Below, piece after piece: positions 25,614 to 35,134 of a stretch of 64,000 bases of DNA. The position numbers and the translations under genes are program-made. Within the stretch, counting starts at the first letter, position 1. Each line of letters begins with the position of its first letter. Source of the stretch: Pseudomonas putida (GTDB lineage Bacteria; Pseudomonadota; Gammaproteobacteria; Pseudomonadales; Pseudomonadaceae); contig NZ_JANHKS010000003.1 of assembly GCF_028682175.1 (NCBI RefSeq), positions 1 to 64,000 of the forward strand. Reading direction: 5' to 3'. The notes under the pieces were generated by a model. That model had not been told where the DNA came from. It did no database searches and saw nothing but the letters and a program-made list of their open reading frames with translations.

Positions 25614-26909
25614 TCACTTGTTGCGCGTCACGCGCCAGACGGTGTTGGAAAGGTCGTCCGCGATGATGAGGGCGCCCTTGGGGTCGACCGTGACGCCCAC
25701 CGGGCGGCCTCGAGTCTTGCCGTCGGTGCCGCGAAAGCCGGTCGCGAAGTCCACCGGCTCACCACTGGCGTGGCCGTTGCTGAAGGGTACGAATACCACT
25801 TTGTAGCCCACCGGGTTGTCGCGGTTCCAACTGCCGTGCTCGCCGACGAACACCCCGTCCGCGAACTTCTCGCCCATGGCCGGGATCGAGAAATCCAGGC
25901 CAAGCGCCGCGACGTGTGAGCCCAGGCTGTAATCGGGCTTGATCGCCGAGGCGACCTTGGCCGGATCCTGCGGCTGGGCACGGGTGTCGACATGCTGGCC
26001 CCAGTAGCTGTAGGGCCAGCCGTAGAAACCGCCTTCACGCACCGAGGTCAGGTAATCGGGCACCAGATCCGGCCCCAGTTCATCCCGCTCGTTGGCCACG
26101 GCCCACAGGGTGCCGGTCCCGGGCTGTATCTTCAGCGCCGTAGGGTTGCGAACACCGGTGGCGTAGGGTTTGTGGGCGCCGCTTCTTGCATCGATCTGCC
26201 AGATCTGCGCGCGGTCCAGTTCGACCTCCATGCCGCGTTCGGTGACGTTGCTGTTGGAGCCGATGCCCACATACAGCTGGCTGCCGTCGGGGCTTACCGC
26301 CAGGGACTTGGTCCAGTGGTGGTTGATCTTCGAGGGCAGCTCGGTGAGGGTGGTCGGCGCGCCGCTGGCCTTGGTCTGGCCGTCGGCGTAATCGAAGCTC
26401 ACCAGCGCATCCTGGTTGGCCACGTAGATCTTGCCGTTGGCGAACGCCAATCCGTACGGTGCGTTGAGGTTTTCGGCGAACACGGTCTTGAGTTCGTATT
26501 TGCCGTCCCCGTCGGCATCGCGCAGCAGGGTCAGGCGGTTACCACCCTTGACCTTGGTATTGCCCTGGGCCTTGATCACGCTGGCGATCACATCCTTGGG
26601 CTTGAGCTTGGGCGCCTCGGTGCCGCCTTTGCCTTCGGCGACCAGAATATCGCCATTGGGCAGGACCAGCGTTTGCCGCGGCACCAGCAGATCGCTCGCA
26701 ATGGCCGAAATGCTGTAGCCCTCGGGCACGCTCGGTTTCTGGTCGCCCCAGGCAACCGGTTCGGCGATCTTCATGCTGGGCAGCAGCCCGCGTTCGGCCT
26801 GGGGCATCTGCGGGTCGGGGCCGTGGGTCTGAGGCGTATCCTTCTCGCCTCCGCAAGCGCTCAACAGCAGCGCCATGGCCAGCGCGCTCAGTGCGTAGGT
26901 CGGTCTCAT
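25614..26909 (-). CDS. sorbosone/glucose dehydrogenase-like lipoprotein (PQQ-type beta-propeller)
   Basis: A 431-residue protein with a lipoprotein signal (LLLSAC, lipid cysteine C19) and a six-bladed propeller of the glucose/sorbosone dehydrogenase family, with blocks such as LNAPYGLAF, HHWTKSLAVSPDG and GVRNPTALKI. Such soluble aldose dehydrogenases may use PQQ. A long in-frame extension to 27200 is not coding: the ATG at 26909 follows GGAGA and overlaps the DUF2231 stop (ATGA). Likely anchored to the outer membrane facing the periplasm. Confidence 0.83.
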   Translation of the reverse strand: MRPTYALSALAMALLLSACGGEKDTPQTHGPDPQMPQAERGLLPSMKIAEPVAWGDQKPSVPEGYSISAIASDLLVPRQTLVLPNGDILVAEGKGGTEAPKLKPKDVIASVIKAQGNTKVKGGNRLTLLRDADGDGKYELKTVFAENLNAPYGLAFANGKIYVANQDALVSFDYADGQTKASGAPTTLTELPSKINHHWTKSLAVSPDGSQLYVGIGSNSNVTERGMEVELDRAQIWQIDARSGAHKPYATGVRNPTALKIQPGTGTLWAVANERDELGPDLVPDYLTSVREGGFYGWPYSYWGQHVDTRAQPQDPAKVASAIKPDYSLGSHVAALGLDFSIPAMGEKFADGVFVGEHGSWNRDNPVGYKVVFVPFSNGHASGEPVDFATGFRGTDGKTRGRPVGVTVDPKGALIIADDLSNTVWRVTRNK

Positions 26910-27334
26910 CGGGCGTCTCCTGCACGAAGGTTGGTGAAGCCGGTCCAGGCCGATACACAGGCCAGCAGGGTCACGACGACAGACAGGATCAGCCCGTTGG
27001 GCATCACCGCCCAGGCGTCCTTGGCGTGTTCGAATGCGTTGATCCAGCCCAGCGCCCAGGTGACCAGCAGCAGCAGGAAATACACCGTCGGCCGGCCGGA
27101 CCTTGGCCTGGCGCGGATCAGGTTGACCAGGGCAAACAGCAACGTCAGCCCGCACAACAGCATGCCGCCGGCAATCAGCCAGGAGGCGAAGTTGCTCCAC
27201 TGGATCAGGAAGGTCTTGAAGTAGGCGATGTCACTGAGCAAGGCGCCCAGGAACAACGCCACGGTGCCGCCCAGCAGCATGCCATGCAGCGGCCCGGGCG
27301 TGCTGCGGTACAGAGGGTAGGGGGTATCGGTCAC
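26906..27334 (-). CDS. DUF2231 membrane protein
   Basis: A 142-residue membrane protein with four hydrophobic segments, of the DUF2231 type. It is translationally coupled to the sorbosone dehydrogenase-like lipoprotein, which suggests that it passes electrons from, or anchors, that enzyme; no heme motif is seen. Confidence 0.78.
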   Translation of the reverse strand: MTDTPYPLYRSTPGPLHGMLLGGTVALFLGALLSDIAYFKTFLIQWSNFASWLIAGGMLLCGLTLLFALVNLIRARPRSGRPTVYFLLLLVTWALGWINAFEHAKDAWAVMPNGLILSVVVTLLACVSAWTGFTNLRAGDAR

Positions 27335-27624
27335 GTCGGCTCCTTATCGTTCGTCGCTCAGGGGCTGGCAGGCAGCCCTGGATGCACGGTTCCATCGGGT
27401 TCGCGTCAACGGTGCGCGTTAACAGGGATCGCTCTGGGACGCGCTTAGTTCAAAGCAATTGGCGGGTGTTTGTGCTGAACGACGGCCTGGCTCTGGGTGT
27501 CTATCCCGTCGAGGTGTCATAAGACCGACACTTTTGGGGCGCATGGTGATGCGAGCGTCGTCAGGACTCTGCGCGTTTCCTCACGATGTAATGTCACGGC
27601 CAGATGGGACGAACAATGGGTGCC

Positions 27625-28038
27625 ATGGAAGCGAGTACAGCGAAATACAAAGGTTTGAAACAGCGGGCCACGGTGATTTATCGCCGCGACGGGGAGATCC
27701 TCTTCGTGCGCAAGCGGCGCTCGAAATGGAATCTGCCAGGCGGGCGGGTGGAACGTGGTGAAACGCCGCTGCAGGCGGCCAAGCGGGAAATGGCCGAGGA
27801 GACGGGTTTGCACTTCAGCAGGCTGGTTTATGTCTCCGAGTACAAGCAGGACAACGTGGTGCACTACCTGTTCGAGGCGCAACGCACCCACCCCAAGAAA
27901 CCGCGTCCACTTAATGAAATCGACGATTGCCGGTGGTTGAGCACCAAGAAATTGAACAAGCGCAGCGTGCGCGAGCCGATCCGCGATCTGCTCAAACGCT
28001 GCGTGTCTGATATGCGCGGCAAGGCCAAAGCGGCCTGA
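27625..28038 (+). CDS. NUDIX hydrolase
   Basis: A 137-residue NUDIX pyrophosphohydrolase. The box G-x5-E-x7-REMAEETGL is complete ([10 protein letters not shown] onward, about residue 40). In-frame ATGs at 27604 and 27616 are alternative starts; 27625 is chosen because GGGACGA lies upstream at a reasonable distance. Substrate unknown. Promoter context: 290 bases from the divergent DUF2231 operon, in which I see no clear element. Confidence 0.82.
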   Translation: MEASTAKYKGLKQRATVIYRRDGEILFVRKRRSKWNLPGGRVERGETPLQAAKREMAEETGLHFSRLVYVSEYKQDNVVHYLFEAQRTHPKKPRPLNEIDDCRWLSTKKLNKRSVREPIRDLLKRCVSDMRGKAKAA

Positions 28039-28044
28039 TCCGAC

Positions 28045-28227
28045 CCGTAGCTGTCCGGTTTGGCGACGTCGGCGCACTTGAGTAAGTCCCCGCCGGCAAG
28101 CCGTGCTGCTACGGATTTGTAGTCGGGCCTGAATCCCGGGAACACCCAATGCCCTCGTAGCAGCACGGCTTGCCGGCGGGGGGCGATCCCGAGGGCGCCT
28201 ACGCCGGCGAGCCGGACTGCTACGGAT
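28045..28227. repeat. two GTAGCAG-class REPINs in tandem
   Basis: The first (28045-28115) has a decayed left arm; the second (28156-28227) has CGTAGCAGCACGGCTTGCCG facing CGGCGAGCCGGACTGCTACG. They fill the gap between the convergent NUDIX and binding-protein genes. Confidence 0.75.
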
Positions 28228-28242
28228 GGGGTTGCGCCGGGA

Positions 28243-29298
28243 CTAGCGCTCGATGCTGCGGCTCCAGCGCGCATTCCACTCCGGCCGGATCTGGTTCACC
28301 TGGTCCCAGTCGATGGTCACCGCCGTCTCCAGGTATTTGTTCATCGCCTCGACCTGGCCCCGGGTGCGGTCGCTGGTCGGGGTTTTCGGGTTGGACGGGA
28401 TCTGGTCACCCAACTCCAGGGCTGGCGCCTGGGCTTGCGGGGTCAGCAGGAATTCGGCCAGTTTCTGCGCTAGTTCAGGCTGATCGTTATTGGCGATGGT
28501 GCACTCGGCCACGTTCAACACCACGGCGCCTTCCTTGGGCGGCGCGTACTCCACCGGCACGCCCTTGAGCTTGAGCGCGGTGACCTGGGTCGGCGTGAGC
28601 GGGAACAGCGCCGCTTCGCCGGTCTGCACCATCTCGGAAATCTTCGCCGAGCTTGCAATGTACTCCAGTACGTTAGGCCCCACGGTTTTTGGCCAGGCCT
28701 TGAACCCCGGCTCGACATTGGTTTCGTCCCCGCCCTGCAGGCGGTTGAACATCAGGAACCCGTGCAGGCCGAACGTGGAGGAGGCCAGCGACTGAAACAC
28801 CAGTTTGTCCTTGTAGCGCTTGTCCGCCATGTCAGCCCAGGAGGTCGGCGCGCTCCAGCCGTTTTCCTGGAACATTTTGGTGTTGTACGCAAGACCGGTC
28901 ACGCCCAGGCTCACGGCCACCGCCTCATCCTTGATCTTGCCCTTGGCCGGGATGTCGTCCAGGGTCGCGCTCGGTTGCAGCTTGCCGCACAGGCCCATGG
29001 AGATCGCCCGGTACATGATGCCGTCGTCGAGGAACATGACGTGCATCTGCGGGTTGTCCTTGCTGGCCTGGACCTTGGCCAGGATGTCAGACGAGGTGCC
29101 CGGCACGATCACCACCTTGACGTTGTTGGCCTTCTCGAAGGCCGGCAGCACCTGATCGGCATACAGGCGTTCCATGGTGCCGCCGTTCATCCCCAGGTAG
29201 AGGGTCGGCTCGGCGTGGGCGGGCAGCGTGACTAGTGCCGCGGGCAGGCAGGACGCGCAGGCCAGGGCGAAACGTTTCACAGTGTGCAGGGTGTTCAT
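28243..29298 (-). CDS. Pot-type ABC transporter substrate-binding protein
   Basis: A 351-residue periplasmic binding protein (signal peptide about 29 residues, LPAHA) of the spermidine/putrescine/Fe3+ (PotD-like, family 1) fold. It is the last gene of a seven-gene leftward operon with PotABC-type components and a three-subunit dehydrogenase, and it overlaps the upstream flavoprotein gene by 4 bases. It presumably supplies the dehydrogenase substrate, an amine, opine or amino acid derivative. Confidence 0.83.
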   Translation of the reverse strand: MNTLHTVKRFALACASCLPAALVTLPAHAEPTLYLGMNGGTMERLYADQVLPAFEKANNVKVVIVPGTSSDILAKVQASKDNPQMHVMFLDDGIMYRAISMGLCGKLQPSATLDDIPAKGKIKDEAVAVSLGVTGLAYNTKMFQENGWSAPTSWADMADKRYKDKLVFQSLASSTFGLHGFLMFNRLQGGDETNVEPGFKAWPKTVGPNVLEYIASSAKISEMVQTGEAALFPLTPTQVTALKLKGVPVEYAPPKEGAVVLNVAECTIANNDQPELAQKLAEFLLTPQAQAPALELGDQIPSNPKTPTSDRTRGQVEAMNKYLETAVTIDWDQVNQIRPEWNARWSRSIER

Positions 29299-30485
29299 GA
29301 CGACGACCTTCCTCTGAGCAATGGGATGACGTTGCTCGTGTCCACGGCAGACACGGCGGTGACGGGTGGTGCAGCAGGTACGAAACGCTTGATGGAAAAC
29401 GCTGCCAGGTCGATGTCCGGCGCGCCCTTGCAGACGATCTGCGCCAGAGCTTCCCCGGCAGCGGGGCCGATCTGAAAGCCGGAACCTGCGAAGCCGAAAC
29501 CGTGAAGCAGGCCCGTTTGGGTTGTGCTGGCGCCTAGCACCGGCTCGCGGTCGGGCAGGTAACCTTCGGTGCCGCTCCAGGTGCGAATGGCCTGGGCGCC
29601 GGCCAGTGGCGGATAGAGTTCGACGGCATTGCGCAGGATTTCCAGAATCGCTGCCTGACCCGGACGGGCCTTGGTCGGGTCCAGCGGAAAGCCCTGACCG
29701 CCACCCAGCACGCAGTTGCCCCGGGCGACCTGGCGGGCATAGATGCCACCGCCCTCGACCCCGGTGCTGACGTCCATGAACATCGGCAGCGGCTCGGTCA
29801 CCAGCATCGCCGGATGGCCTGCGCGCATCGGCACCGGCTCGCCGAACTGTTCAGCCAGTGCCGCCGCCCAGGCGCCTGCGCAGTTGAGCAGCCATGGCGC
29901 ACGAAACGCCTGGCCGTCGGCGGTCCTCACGTTAAAGGCGTTGCCGTCATGGCTGACGTCGATGACCTTGGCCTGTTCGAACACTTGAGCCCCGGCGCGC
30001 CGCGCTGCGTGAGCGAAGGCCGGGGAGACGATGCGCGGGTTGGCATGACCGTCGTCGGCGCACAGCGAGGCACCCACCGCCACGTCACCGGCCCAGGCAA
30101 AGCGCGCTCGCAGCTGGCTGCGATCAAGCAACTGCAAATCCAGCCCGAAGCCTCGAGAGGCCTGCTCGTAACTCACCAGTGCGGCCATGTCCTTGTCGCT
30201 GCGGGCCAGCTTCAGGTGGCCGGAGCGCAGGTATTCGCCGTCGATGCCGATCAGCGCCTGCAGATTGGCCCAGATCCCGTGGGCCCGCTGGGAAAGCGGT
30301 AACTGGGACAATGGCCGCCCCTGACGACGCACGCCGCCATAGTTGACGCCACTGGAGTGCGAGCCGAAGAAATCCCGTTCCAGCAACGCGACGCGCTGGC
30401 CGGCCCGGGCGAGAAACAACGCCGCCGAGCTGCCGACGATGCCGCCGCCGATGACCACCGCATCCACCTCGATCGGCAGGCTCAT
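29295..30485 (-). CDS. FAD-dependent amine/amino acid oxidoreductase (HcnC/OoxB-like subunit)
   Basis: A 396-residue DadA-fold flavoprotein. The FAD dinucleotide motif GGGIVGSSAA is near residue 12 and the C-terminal FAD contact GFGFAGSGFQ near 343. It is the catalytic subunit type found as HcnC in hydrogen cyanide synthase and OoxB/NoxB in opine oxidases. ATG at 30485 overlaps the HcnB-like gene; a longer in-frame extension is not conserved. The order A-B-C matches hcnABC, but the ABC transporter context points to degradation of an imported amine. Confidence 0.82.
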   Translation of the reverse strand: MSLPIEVDAVVIGGGIVGSSAALFLARAGQRVALLERDFFGSHSSGVNYGGVRRQGRPLSQLPLSQRAHGIWANLQALIGIDGEYLRSGHLKLARSDKDMAALVSYEQASRGFGLDLQLLDRSQLRARFAWAGDVAVGASLCADDGHANPRIVSPAFAHAARRAGAQVFEQAKVIDVSHDGNAFNVRTADGQAFRAPWLLNCAGAWAAALAEQFGEPVPMRAGHPAMLVTEPLPMFMDVSTGVEGGGIYARQVARGNCVLGGGQGFPLDPTKARPGQAAILEILRNAVELYPPLAGAQAIRTWSGTEGYLPDREPVLGASTTQTGLLHGFGFAGSGFQIGPAAGEALAQIVCKGAPDIDLAAFSIKRFVPAAPPVTAVSAVDTSNVIPLLRGRSSS

Positions 30486-31858
30486 TGCTCCACCTCCACG
30501 CCGAAGGGCAGTGGCTTGATCGGCGCCTGTCCACGCAGACGTCCGACGCTGGCAATGTCCCGGCCCGAGGCCTGGGCGACGATCTCGGTCGCGGCCAATC
30601 CGCACATGCGCCCCTGACAGCGGCCCATGCCGACCCTGCACATGGCCTTGACCCGGTTGATCTCCCAGTGACCCTGCTCGACGGTGTGGCGGATGTCGCC
30701 GGCGCTGACTTCCTCGCAGCGACACACGGTCAGCTCATCAGGGGCTTTTGTTGCCCAGTCTTCGGGGAACGGGAAGGCAGTTTCCAGCCCGTGACGGAAA
30801 CGCTCGATGGCTCCAAGTTTGCGTTGCAACCCGGCGCTGCGGGCCTGATCGATCTGATGCCCGCTGTCGGCCAGAAGCGTCAGCGCCGCCAGTTCGCCAG
30901 CCATCTCGGCGGCATCGGCGCCCATGATGCCCGCGCCGTCACCGGCCAGATAAACCCCCTCGACGCTGCTGCGCCCGCTGGCATCGCGTTGGGGTAGCCA
31001 TGCGCGGTTGAGCCCGCTCCAGACGAATTCGCAGCCCAGCAGGTCAGCCAGTTGAGTTTCGCTGCGCAGTGCATGGGCAAAGCCTACGGCGTCGCAATCG
31101 AGTTCAACGATGTCCGCGCCGCGCTGCCACTTCACGCCGCTGACGCGCTGCTCGCCTTCGATACTCTGTAGCTGCACGCCCTGATGCACCGGGATGCCGC
31201 GCGTGGTGAGCCAGGTGCGGTAGTAGACGCCCTTGGCCAGTGTCAGGGGTTGGCCGAGCAGCGCGGGCAGGGCGTGGGCCTGGGCCAACAGCGGCGAGCT
31301 GTCGAGCACAGCCACGATCTTGGCGCCGGCCTTGGCGTATTGATAGGCCACCAGATACAGCAGCGGCCCGCTCCCGGCAAAGACCACCCGCTCGCCAATC
31401 GCACAGCCCTGGAATTTGAGGGCGATCTGCGCCGCCCCCAGGCTGTAGACACCGGGCAGCGTCCAGCCTGGCACCGGCAATATGCGGTCGGTGGCGCCGG
31501 TGGCGACGATCAGTTGTTTGTACGGGACCTGAGCCGAAACGCCGTTGGGACCGTCATTGAAGGTCAGGGTGTCGAGTGTGCGGTCCTCGGCATTCCACAC
31601 CAGGGTTTGCGGGCGATAGTCGATATCCGCCTGCAGGCGGTCGAGGGTTGAATGCACCGCCTGCGCCTTGGCCGCTTCGAAGCCATACAAGGCTTTGGCG
31701 GGGCGTTTGAAGTTCGCCGGCTGGCGGCGATAGATCTGCCCGCCACCGCGCAGCCCCTCATCGATCAGGCAAGGTTGCAGGCCATAGGCGACCAGCGTCT
31801 GCGCTGCCCGGATGCCGGCAGGCCCGGCGCCCACGATCACGATATCGCTGGTTTTCAT
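30482..31858 (-). CDS. NAD(FAD)-dependent oxidoreductase with BFD-like [2Fe-2S] domain (HcnB/OoxA-like subunit)
   Basis: A 458-residue flavoprotein: FAD motif GAGPAG at residues 9-14, a second Rossmann site near 158 (VFAGSGPLLYL), and a C-terminal Cys-rich domain (CRCEEV and CRVGMGRCQGRMC) like bacterioferritin-associated ferredoxin. This is the layout of HcnB and of opine oxidase subunit A. It overlaps both neighbours by 4 bases. Confidence 0.85.
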   Translation of the reverse strand: MKTSDIVIVGAGPAGIRAAQTLVAYGLQPCLIDEGLRGGGQIYRRQPANFKRPAKALYGFEAAKAQAVHSTLDRLQADIDYRPQTLVWNAEDRTLDTLTFNDGPNGVSAQVPYKQLIVATGATDRILPVPGWTLPGVYSLGAAQIALKFQGCAIGERVVFAGSGPLLYLVAYQYAKAGAKIVAVLDSSPLLAQAHALPALLGQPLTLAKGVYYRTWLTTRGIPVHQGVQLQSIEGEQRVSGVKWQRGADIVELDCDAVGFAHALRSETQLADLLGCEFVWSGLNRAWLPQRDASGRSSVEGVYLAGDGAGIMGADAAEMAGELAALTLLADSGHQIDQARSAGLQRKLGAIERFRHGLETAFPFPEDWATKAPDELTVCRCEEVSAGDIRHTVEQGHWEINRVKAMCRVGMGRCQGRMCGLAATEIVAQASGRDIASVGRLRGQAPIKPLPFGVEVEQ

Positions 31859-32145
31859 AGGCTGCGCCCCGGCTCGCGAATAACGCAGTGGTCTGCCTCA
31901 AGCAGGGTCGAACAGGCGCGCACCCGGCGACCGTCGCCAAGCCGGACCCAGCAGTCCTGGCAGGCGCCCATCAGGCAGAACCCGGCCCGTGGGCTGGCGC
32001 TGAAATCGCTGCCGCGCAGATGCTCGCCGGCCGTCAGTACGGCGGTCAGCAGCGTGTCGCCCAGAAGACCGGTGGCCGGCTGGCCGTCGAGGGTAAACGG
32101 CAGGACATCGCGGTCGGTTTCTGCCAGTCGTTTCAGCAATGCCAT
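31855..32145 (-). CDS. small [2Fe-2S] protein (HcnA-like subunit)
   Basis: A 96-residue ferredoxin-type protein with C57-x4-C62-x2-C65 and C78, the plant-type [2Fe-2S] pattern, as in HcnA and sarcosine/opine oxidase alpha N-termini. The start at 32145 follows GAGAGA; the in-frame extension upstream overlaps the permease gene and is not credible. It completes the three-subunit dehydrogenase. Confidence 0.83.
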   Translation of the reverse strand: MALLKRLAETDRDVLPFTLDGQPATGLLGDTLLTAVLTAGEHLRGSDFSASPRAGFCLMGACQDCWVRLGDGRRVRACSTLLEADHCVIREPGRSL

Positions 32146-32188
32146 GGCGCTCTCTCTGTCAGGCAAAAACGCAATACGAGGGTGTTCA

Positions 32189-32983
32189 TCAGTGTTTGCC
32201 CACCAGCACGCGGTCCAGGCCGTAGACCCGGTCAAGAACGATCATGGTGGCGGCGGTGAGGGCGATGACCAGCGCAGACACCGCCGCCATCATCGGGTCG
32301 ATGGATTCGGTGGCGTAGACGTACATGCGCACCGGCAGGGTCTGGGTCGAGGGCGAGGTGACGAAGATCGACAGGGTCACTTCGTCGAAGCTGTTGATGA
32401 ACGCCAGCAGCCAGCCCCCGGCCACGCCGGGCAGAATCATCGGCAGGGTGATTTGCCGGAACAGGGTGAAGCGGTTCGCACCCAGAGATTCGGCGGCTTG
32501 CTCGGCACTGCGGTCGACACCGATGGCGGCGGCGATCACCAGGCGCAGCACGTAGGGCGTGATGACCACCACGTGGGCGAACATCAGCCAGACGAAACTG
32601 CCGTTGACCCCCATCAGCGCGAACAGGCGCAGCATCGCCACCCCCAGCACCAGGTGCGGGATGATGATCGGCGATAGAAACAGGCCGTTGAGAAAGTCGC
32701 GGCCGGGAAACTGGTAACGGGTGATCGCCAACGCCGCAGGCACCGCAATCAGGGTCGCCAGGGTTGCCGCCACCACCGCCAGGATCAGGCTGTTATAGAA
32801 GGCCTGAATGAAGTCGGCGCGCTCGAACACCGCTTCGAACCAGCGCAGGGAAAAACCGTCCCACGGCAGGCTCAGTGTGTTTTCCGGGGTGAAGGCCACC
32901 AGGCAGACCACCACCAGCGGCGCCAGCATGAAGACCACCACCAGGGCGTGAAAGGACAGGGCCAGAGGGCCGTTCTTGGACAT
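32189..32983 (-). CDS. ABC transporter permease, PotC-like
   Basis: A 264-residue inner-membrane permease with six segments and the EAA-type loop AAESLGANRFTLFRQITLPM (about residues 145-164) that docks the ATPase. Partner of the PotB-like gene 3 bases upstream. Confidence 0.87.
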   Translation of the reverse strand: MSKNGPLALSFHALVVVFMLAPLVVVCLVAFTPENTLSLPWDGFSLRWFEAVFERADFIQAFYNSLILAVVAATLATLIAVPAALAITRYQFPGRDFLNGLFLSPIIIPHLVLGVAMLRLFALMGVNGSFVWLMFAHVVVITPYVLRLVIAAAIGVDRSAEQAAESLGANRFTLFRQITLPMILPGVAGGWLLAFINSFDEVTLSIFVTSPSTQTLPVRMYVYATESIDPMMAAVSALVIALTAATMIVLDRVYGLDRVLVGKH

Positions 32984-32986
32984 CGG

Positions 32987-33859
32987 TCATTCCCCCAGGG
33001 ATTTTTTGTAGCGGCTTTCCACCAGCCGGTTCCACGACAGCATCACCAACAGGTTGACCAGCAGCAGGGCCACCGCGATGGTCGCGCCCATGGGCCAGTT
33101 CAGCTCCGACAGGTACTGGTCGTAGACCACCGTGGCGACCATCTTCAAGCGCCGGCCGCCCAGCAGGCCCGGAATGGCGAAGGAGCTGGCCGACAGGCCG
33201 AACACGATCAGCGTGCCGGAGAGCACGCCGGGCATCACTTGCGGCAGCACCACCAGGCGCATCACCTTGGCCTGGGTCGCGCCCAGGGACAGCGCCGCCT
33301 GTTCGGCCGACCTGTCGAGCTTCTGCAGCGAGGTCCATACCGGGATGATCATGAACGGCAGCATCACGTGAACCAGCGCCAGGATCACCGCGAACGGGGT
33401 GTACAGCAGTTTCACCGGCCGCCCGCCGAGCGCCTGGATCGCCTGGTTGACCAGGCCGTCGGCGCCCAGCAACAGACTCCAGCCAAAGGCCCGCACCACT
33501 ACCGAAATGAGCAGCGGGGTGAGGATCAGGATCAGGAAGATCGACCGCCAGGGCGCGCCCATGCGGCTGAGGATGTACGCCTCGGGCACGCCGATCACCA
33601 CGCACAGCAGGGTGACCAGCGCGCTGATCCAGAAGGTGCGGAAAAAGATCTCGTAGAAGTAGGAATCGGTGACCAGGTTCAGGTATTGCGCCAGGGTCCA
33701 GGCGTCGCCCTTGACCCCGACCTCGTAGTCGAACACGTTGAACGACAGCACCAGGGTCAGCAGCAACGGCAGCACCAGCAGGCCGACGAACAGGGCGAGC
33801 GCCGGAGTGGACAACAGATAACCGCGACCCGTGTCGCGCAACACGCCTGCGCCACTCAT
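32987..33859 (-). CDS. ABC transporter permease, PotB-like
   Basis: A 290-residue permease with six segments and the EAA loop AALSLGATQAKVMRLVVLPQ (about residues 192-211). It overlaps the ATPase gene stop by 4 bases. Forms the heterodimeric channel with the PotC-like protein. Confidence 0.87.
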   Translation of the reverse strand: MSGAGVLRDTGRGYLLSTPALALFVGLLVLPLLLTLVLSFNVFDYEVGVKGDAWTLAQYLNLVTDSYFYEIFFRTFWISALVTLLCVVIGVPEAYILSRMGAPWRSIFLILILTPLLISVVVRAFGWSLLLGADGLVNQAIQALGGRPVKLLYTPFAVILALVHVMLPFMIIPVWTSLQKLDRSAEQAALSLGATQAKVMRLVVLPQVMPGVLSGTLIVFGLSASSFAIPGLLGGRRLKMVATVVYDQYLSELNWPMGATIAVALLLVNLLVMLSWNRLVESRYKKSLGE

Positions 33860-34884
33860 GCCGGCACCTCGTCGGAGGTCAGCACCCGCAGCAGCTCGGC
33901 GGACCAGTCCAGCCCCACCACCATGCCTTCGTTGAACGGCGCGTCACCGTTGTTGCGGCGTACCACGGTCAGCTCGCCAATCGAGGTCTCGACGCGATAC
34001 AGCCACTGGCTGCCGAGGAAATAGCGGGTGACGATCCGGCCTTGCAGGCGGCCTTTGTCGGCGTCCACCAGATCGATCTTCTCCGGGCGCAGGCTCAGGG
34101 TCAGTTCACCGTCGCCATGGGCTTCGCGTACCTGCGCCGCGCCGCTGTGATCGCGGTCGCCGCGCAGCAGGTTGGCCTTGCCGACGAAGCCGGAAATGAA
34201 GCGGGTGCGCGGATGTTCGTAGAGTTTGTACGGCTCGTCGATCTGGGTGATGCGCCCGGCCTGCATCACCACCACGCGGTCGCTGATCGACAGCGCTTCG
34301 GCCTGGTCGTGGGTAACCATCAGCGTGGTGATACCGACTTCACGCTGGATGCGGCGAATCTCGAACTGCATCTCTTCGCGCAGGTTGGCGTCCAGGTTCG
34401 ACAGCGGCTCGTCGAGCAGCAGCACCGGAGGCTCGATCACCAGCGCCCGGGCCAGGGCCACGCGCTGACGCTGGCCGCCGGACAGTTCGCGAGGGTAGCG
34501 CTCGGCGTGCTTGTCCAGGCGCACCAGTTCCAGCACCCGCGACACCCGGCGCTGGATATCGGCGCCCGCAACCTTGCGCATCTTCAGGCCAAAGGCGACG
34601 TTGTCGCGAACCGTCATGTGGGGGAACAGCGCGTAGGACTGGAACACCACGCCCAGGCCACGGCTGGCGGGTTTGGCGTGGGTGATGTCACGTCCATCGA
34701 GCAGGATGCGCCCGGCGCTGACATCGACGAAGCCGGCGATCATTTGCAGGGTGGTGGTCTTGCCGCAGCCGGAGGGGCCGAGCAGGGAAACGAACTCGCC
34801 TTTGGCCACCGACAGATCAGTGGCGACCACCGCATCGACCGCGCCATAGCGCTTGCACAGTGCCTGGAGTTGTAGAAAAGCCAT
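33856..34884 (-). CDS. ABC transporter ATP-binding protein, PotA-like
   Basis: A 342-residue ATPase: Walker A GPSGCGKTT, Q-loop FQSYALF, signature LSGGQRQR, Walker B LLLDEPLSNLD, and a C-terminal TOBE domain (about 260-340). ATG at 34884 follows AAGGTGG; an upstream in-frame start at 34914 would translate this ribosome-binding site and is rejected. First gene of the operon and divergent from the IclR regulator. Confidence 0.88.
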   Translation of the reverse strand: MAFLQLQALCKRYGAVDAVVATDLSVAKGEFVSLLGPSGCGKTTTLQMIAGFVDVSAGRILLDGRDITHAKPASRGLGVVFQSYALFPHMTVRDNVAFGLKMRKVAGADIQRRVSRVLELVRLDKHAERYPRELSGGQRQRVALARALVIEPPVLLLDEPLSNLDANLREEMQFEIRRIQREVGITTLMVTHDQAEALSISDRVVVMQAGRITQIDEPYKLYEHPRTRFISGFVGKANLLRGDRDHSGAAQVREAHGDGELTLSLRPEKIDLVDADKGRLQGRIVTRYFLGSQWLYRVETSIGELTVVRRNNGDAPFNEGMVVGLDWSAELLRVLTSDEVPA

Positions 34885-35063
34885 GACTGCTTCCACCTTT
34901 TTTGTCGTGCACACCCGGGGCGTGCGTTTTGTGTGGGCAGATGCGAAAAGAAAAACGTGCGTGCTGTTGCATGGACGCTGGCGCTCGATCGGGGTCGGCT
35001 GCCGCTGTTATTCAAATCGCCCTGTGGACTGATCCTATGCCTGGGAATAGGATGGGCTCAACG

Positions 35064-35080
35064 ATGAATTTCATTGAGCG
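35064..35080 (+). promoter_or_regulatory. direct repeat copy 1, candidate IclR operator
   Basis: ATGAATTTCATTGAGCG matches 35135-35151 (ATGGATTCCATTGAGCG) in 15 of 17 bases. Each copy contains a 9-base dyad, TGAATTTCA here and TGGATTCCA there. The two lie 71 bases apart in the divergent region; the second covers the IclR start codon. Confidence 0.5.
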
Positions 35081-35134
35081 AGTAGTATTTTCAGGTTTAT
35101 GCGTTCAGTGGATTGATAAAGGTAAAAGAGCAAT

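Noticed and set aside
25614..27200. Longer start for the sorbosone dehydrogenase-like protein
   Set aside because: The extra 97 codons overlap the DUF2231 gene in another frame, and the lipoprotein signal begins at 26909 behind a good ribosome-binding site.
29295..32145. True hydrogen cyanide synthase (hcnABC)
   Set aside because: Subunit layout fits, but co-transcription with a Pot-type importer and an IclR regulator points to catabolism; naming it hcn would overstate the evidence.
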